A DNA stretch of 9,294 nucleotides. Origin: Methanobacterium sp. (GTDB lineage Archaea > Methanobacteriota > Methanobacteria > Methanobacteriales > Methanobacteriaceae). Below the pieces are notes generated by a model. That model was not told where the DNA came from, did no database searches, and was given only the letters and a program-made list of their open reading frames with translations. Below, piece by piece: positions 6,621 to 9,294 of this stretch. Where the stretch lies: NCBI GenBank assembly GCA_009712615.1, contig WASR01000177.1, positions 1 to 9,294 on the forward strand, given 5' to 3'. A program made the position numbers and the translations under genes. How positions within the stretch are numbered: the first letter of the stretch is position 1; every line of letters starts with the position of its first letter.

Positions 6621-6803
6621 ATGGTTTTAAAAGCATGCACTAGATGCCACAGACTGATGGAAGAAGACAGATGTGCAATATGTAACATAGCATCTTCAAA
6701 AAACTGGAGCGGCTTTTTAATTGTTATAGATCCGGATAATTCAGACATCGCTAAGGAACTTAACATCACACTTCCTGGAGAATATGCTCTGAGGGTTAGA
6801 TAG
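6621..6803 (+). CDS. spt4: Transcription elongation factor Spt4 / RNA polymerase subunit E''
   Basis: A 60-residue zinc-ribbon protein, annotated historically as RpoE'' and now recognised as archaeal Spt4, which binds Spt5 (NusG) and increases elongation processivity. Zinc ligands are C6-x2-C9 and C18-x2-C21 (ACTRCHRLMEEDRCAIC). The core WSGFLIVIDPDNSDIAKEL (residues 29-47) follows, and it ends PGEYALRVR as is typical for the family. The ATG directly abuts the rpoE' stop, so translation is probably coupled; the preceding GGGGAAG (6609-6615) is a modest ribosome-binding site. Spt5 is not in this window. The rpoE'-spt4 pair is conserved in archaea. Confidence 0.95.
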   Translation: MVLKACTRCHRLMEEDRCAICNIASSKNWSGFLIVIDPDNSDIAKELNITLPGEYALRVR

Positions 6804-6804
6804 T

Positions 6805-7314
6805 GTGTTAATACTAAAAAAAGATATGAGATCAGAGTTTAAAAAGCCAATAGGAACTCTGTTTCCCACAATATCAGATGCTAAAGAATCTATGGATAAA
6901 AAAGGAGAAAAAGGTCTTTTAATATCCATAGGAGATGTTACCACTCGTAATATGCTTGATGAAGGTATAATTCCTGATGTGGGCATAGTTGATAATTTGA
7001 TAGAAAGAGAACCATCAGACTATGAAATTTGTTACGATAACGTTACATTAAAAACAAAGAACCCCCCTGGAACCATAACAGACCAGATGTGGAAAACAAT
7101 TAAGGAAGGATTCAGCCTGGTTGAAAAGGCTGGTTACAATGTTCTGATTGTTGTTGAAGGAGAGGAAGATCTTTCCGCAATTCCATGCATGGTTATGGCA
7201 CCTGAAGGATCCATAATATTTTATGGTCAGCCAGGAGAGGGAGTTGTACTTTGTGAAGTTGATAAAACAAAAGAAAAGGCACAAGACCTTATCAAAAAGT
7301 TAGAGGAGGCATAA
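6805..7314 (+). CDS. GTP-dependent dephospho-CoA kinase (DUF359 family)
   Basis: A 169-residue DUF359 protein. Members of this family were shown in Thermococcus to phosphorylate dephospho-CoA with GTP, completing CoA synthesis in archaea that lack the bacterial CoaE P-loop kinase; assignment here is by family. Conserved blocks are FKKPIGTLFP (residues 12-21), SIGDVTTRNML (41-51), IPDVGIVDNLIERE (56-69), VVEGEEDLSAIP (116-127) and YGQPGEGVVL (140-149). The acidic residues in GDVTT, PDVGIVDN and GEEDL are candidate metal or substrate ligands. The start GTG 6805 lies one base after the spt4 stop, eight bases after GAGGGT (6791-6796). rps24e begins two bases after its stop. It was long annotated as hypothetical. 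Confidence 0.9.
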   Translation: MLILKKDMRSEFKKPIGTLFPTISDAKESMDKKGEKGLLISIGDVTTRNMLDEGIIPDVGIVDNLIEREPSDYEICYDNVTLKTKNPPGTITDQMWKTIKEGFSLVEKAGYNVLIVVEGEEDLSAIPCMVMAPEGSIIFYGQPGEGVVLCEVDKTKEKAQDLIKKLEEA

Positions 7315-7316
7315 TT

Positions 7317-7625
7317 ATGGAAATCAATGTAAATGAAAAAATAGAAAATCCACTTTTAAACAGAACTGAAATACACTTTGACTGCACATACCAGGGAGAA
7401 GCAACCCCTAAAATCATGGATGTTAAAAACAGACTTGTAGCAACTTTAGATGTAGATAAAAACCTTCTCGTTGTCCACAATCTCAAACCATCCTATGGTG
7501 AAGGTAAGGCCAATGGATATGCAAAGATCTACGATTCCGAAGAAAGTTTAGCTAAAATTGAAAAGGATCATGTAGTTAAGAAGAATGCAGCCGTTGTTGA
7601 AGAAGCTGAAGATGAAGAAGAATAA
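7317..7625 (+). CDS. rps24e: 30S ribosomal protein S24e
   Basis: A 102-residue S24e of the small subunit, specific to archaea and eukaryotes. Family features are the early [11 protein letters not shown] (residues 11-21), a middle strand region ending [24 protein letters not shown] (51-74), and [14 protein letters not shown]. The last ten residues are almost all acidic (EEAEDEEE), a common end for archaeal S24e. GAGGAGG (7303-7309) overlaps the end of the DUF359 gene, and the ATG follows that gene's stop by two bases, so these genes are probably co-translated. Confidence 0.96.
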   Translation: MEINVNEKIENPLLNRTEIHFDCTYQGEATPKIMDVKNRLVATLDVDKNLLVVHNLKPSYGEGKANGYAKIYDSEESLAKIEKDHVVKKNAAVVEEAEDEEE

Positions 7626-7639
7626 GGAGGATTTTTAGT

Positions 7640-7804
7640 ATGAAAAAATTTGAACTCTACGAAGTTAAAGATAACAAGATCATCAGAAAAAATCCAGAAT
7701 GTGTTAGATGTTCCCACGGAGTGTTCATGGCTGACCATGGAGACAGATACGCCTGTGGAAAATGTGGATACACACAGTTTAAGGGTAAAGAAAACAAGAA
7801 ATAA
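7640..7804 (+). CDS. rps27ae: 30S ribosomal protein S27ae (zinc-ribbon)
   Basis: A 54-residue protein found by direct translation: [20 protein letters not shown] followed by C21-x2-C24 and C39-x2-C42, the zinc-ribbon of S27ae ([17 protein letters not shown], then [14 protein letters not shown]). In eukaryotes the homologue is made as a ubiquitin fusion; here it stands alone, as in other archaea. GGAGG (7626-7630) begins immediately after the rps24e stop and lies nine bases before the ATG. It is the last gene of its transcript, judging by the hairpin starting directly after its stop. Confidence 0.96.
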   Translation: MKKFELYEVKDNKIIRKNPECVRCSHGVFMADHGDRYACGKCGYTQFKGKENKK

Positions 7805-7836
7805 TCCAAAATATTTTATTTTGGAATATTTCCATT
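7805..7836 (+). terminator. Terminator hairpin after rps27ae
   Basis: TCCAAAATA (7805-7813) and TATTTTGGA (7817-7825) form a perfect nine-pair inverted repeat with a TTT spacer, starting at the first base after the rps27ae stop. An outer A-T extension (7800-7803 with 7827-7830) is possible beyond one mismatch. T-rich sequence follows (AATATTTCCATTT). It marks the likely end of the ribosomal/RNA polymerase transcript. Confidence 0.55.
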
Positions 7837-7837
7837 T

Positions 7838-7870
7838 CATATTATTAAAATTTCACAATTAAAATTATCA
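7838..7870 (+). promoter_or_regulatory. AT-rich spacer with candidate argH promoter
   Basis: Between the hairpin and argH the DNA is almost pure A/T. CATATTATTA (7838-7847) and TTAAAATTATC (7859-7869) are both TATA-like. The second would start transcription near 7885-7890, close to the AGGTGG site (7889-7894). Arginine genes are often controlled separately from ribosomal genes, so a promoter is expected here, but I see no clear operator. Confidence 0.25.
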
Positions 7871-7901
7871 TAGATCATTAAAAATTACAGGTGGCTTATT
7901 T

Positions 7902-9294
7902 TTGAATCTTAGGTCTGGACGACTCAAAGGTAAAATGACTGTTGATGCAGTATCTTTTACCAGTTCCCTTGAATTTGATAAGAGAATTTTCAATGCAGAT
8001 ATCAAGTGCAACATTGCACACACAACCATGCTCAAAGAGAAGGGAATCATTCCATCTCAAGATGCAGATAAAATTGTTGAGGCACTTCAAGCCCTTGAAG
8101 TTGAAGGTATAGATGCATTGGAATGGGACATGTCTGTTGAAGACATACACATGGCCCTTGAAAATTATGTTACAAACAGAATCGGAGAAGTTGCTGGCTT
8201 CATGCACACAGGCAAATCTAGAAATGACCAGGTTGCCACCGATCTAAGACTGGTATTGAAGGAAGAAATTGAAACCATTGAAGAGGATATTTTGAAATTT
8301 CTAGATACCCTTATTGATATGGCGTCCCTTCACACTGAAACTATTATGGTGGGTTACACTCATCTGCAGCATGCACAGCCAACCACATTTGCACATCATC
8401 TTTTAGCATATGCTAATGAAGTTAAAAGGGACTATGAAAGATTGCACGATGCTAAAAAACGTGTTGATCTATGCCCGCTTGGATCTGCTGCAATGACAGG
8501 TACTGGATTTGATATTGACCGTGAAAGAACAGCCGAGTTATTAGGTTTTGGAGGGGTCATGGAAAATTCCATGGATGGAGTGAGCTCAAGGGATTTCATG
8601 GCTGAAACTGTGTTTGCCCTTGCAATGATGGCATCCAATTTAAGCAAGATCAGTGAAGAATTGATTGTATGGAGCAGTTACGAGTTCAGGTTAATAGAAA
8701 TATCCGATGAATACTCTTCAACCTCATCAATAATGCCTCAGAAAAAAAATCCTGATGTTGCTGAAATTTCTCGTGGAAAAACAGCTGCGTTGTATGGTGA
8801 GCTCATGACGATCCTCTCAATACTCAAAGCATTACCCCACAGCTACAACAGAGACCTACAGGAAATAACACCGCACCTCTGGAATGCCGTTGATATTGGA
8901 CGGTCCATGCTGAATATTACATGCTCCATGTTGGGGTCAATAGAATTCAATTCTGAAAGGGGATTGGAATTGGCACTTGCAAACTTCTCAACAGCTACAG
9001 AACTTGCAGATCTTATGGTAAAAGAAAAAAATTTACCATTTAGAATTGCCCATCAGATAGTGGGTAGGACAGTTACCAAAGCCATTGAAAACCAGATTAA
9101 ACCCGATGAAATTGATGCAAAGTTCTTAGATGAAGTTGCCATTGAAATTAATGGAGAAAAACTTGGATTAGATCAAAAAACTGTTGAAAAAGCTTTAAAT
9201 CCTGTTGAAATTATTAAAGCACGTGATGTTCTTGGAGGACCATCCCCAACTGCAGTCATGAAATCTATTTCCAGTTTGAAGAATTTCATTGAAC
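7902..9294 (+). CDS. argH: Argininosuccinate lyase (3' end cut by the window)
   Basis: This enzyme cleaves argininosuccinate to arginine and fumarate, the last step of arginine synthesis, as a cytosolic homotetramer of the fumarase/aspartase superfamily. It is open to the window edge: 464 residues are visible, near the usual full length, so probably only a few are missing. It begins [12 protein letters not shown], then [15 protein letters not shown]. The [14 protein letters not shown] block follows the HTGKSRN turn; [13 protein letters not shown] contains T153 and the general-acid/base His154; and the superfamily signature [15 protein letters not shown] carries the catalytic Ser loop (S275/S276). 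The start is TTG 7902, seven bases after AGGTGG (7889-7894). It lies behind the rps27ae terminator, so it is likely a separate unit. Confidence 0.95.
   Translation, partial: MNLRSGRLKGKMTVDAVSFTSSLEFDKRIFNADIKCNIAHTTMLKEKGIIPSQDADKIVEALQALEVEGIDALEWDMSVEDIHMALENYVTNRIGEVAGFMHTGKSRNDQVATDLRLVLKEEIETIEEDILKFLDTLIDMASLHTETIMVGYTHLQHAQPTTFAHHLLAYANEVKRDYERLHDAKKRVDLCPLGSAAMTGTGFDIDRERTAELLGFGGVMENSMDGVSSRDFMAETVFALAMMASNLSKISEELIVWSSYEFRLIEISDEYSSTSSIMPQKKNPDVAEISRGKTAALYGELMTILSILKALPHSYNRDLQEITPHLWNAVDIGRSMLNITCSMLGSIEFNSERGLELALANFSTATELADLMVKEKNLPFRIAHQIVGRTVTKAIENQIKPDEIDAKFLDEVAIEINGEKLGLDQKTVEKALNPVEIIKARDVLGGPSPTAVMKSISSLKNFIE

Noticed and set aside
7650..7862. A 70-codon + strand frame overlapping rps27ae
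   Set aside because: It reads the S27ae gene in the wrong frame and runs into the terminator. The S27ae frame has all four zinc cysteines and a strong ribosome-binding site.

Overview
This window looks like chromosomal DNA from a methanogenic archaeon, most probably the genus Methanobacterium or a close relative in the Methanobacteriales (inference). The reasons are archaeal/eukaryotic-type information genes only (L7Ae, S28e, L24e, aIF5B, S6e, aIF2-gamma, RpoE', Spt4/RpoE'', S24e, S27ae), AT-rich and Lys/Glu-rich coding with many AGA and AAA codons, strong GGAGG/GGTG Shine-Dalgarno sites, frequent TTG/GTG starts, and a gene order that I recall as the same in Methanothermobacter. All fifteen genes lie on the + strand. 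No intergenic gap exceeds about 140 bases, and I see no mobile element, CRISPR array, tRNA or rRNA.

Layout. (1) 68-1342: rpl7ae, rps28e, rpl24e and ndk, tightly packed; rpl24e and ndk overlap by ATGA. A compact hairpin separates rpl7ae from rps28e, and the rpl7ae leader holds a possible kink-turn. (2) 1391-3178: infB (aIF5B). (3) 3315-5337: rps6e, the gene for aIF2-gamma, and a Fcf1/VapC9-like PIN-domain nuclease. (4) 5393-5914: inorganic pyrophosphatase. (5) 6030-7804: rpoE', rpoE''/spt4, a GTP-dependent dephospho-CoA kinase (DUF359), rps24e and rps27ae, closed by a 9-bp hairpin that is probably a terminator. (6) 7902-end: argH, cut by the window edge close to its natural C-terminus.

The genes form a growth-linked set: ribosomal proteins, two translation initiation GTPases, the RNA polymerase stalk and elongation factor subunits, and enzymes that supply NTPs (Ndk), remove pyrophosphate (Ppa) and make CoA (DUF359). 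argH (arginine synthesis) appears to be a separate unit.

The observation most worth a second look is in the PIN gene. Its longest uninterrupted frame (from 4969) lacks the first catalytic Asp. That Asp lies just upstream in another frame (...VLDANF), behind an ATG at 4922 with a perfect GGAGGT site inside the aIF2-gamma gene. The two halves are joined by a -1 shift exactly at T TTT TTA followed by TGA. Either the T run has lost a base (sequencing error or mutation), or this is a real ribosomal or transcriptional frameshift site. Apart from this the region is conserved housekeeping DNA, and I did not find an undescribed multi-gene system.
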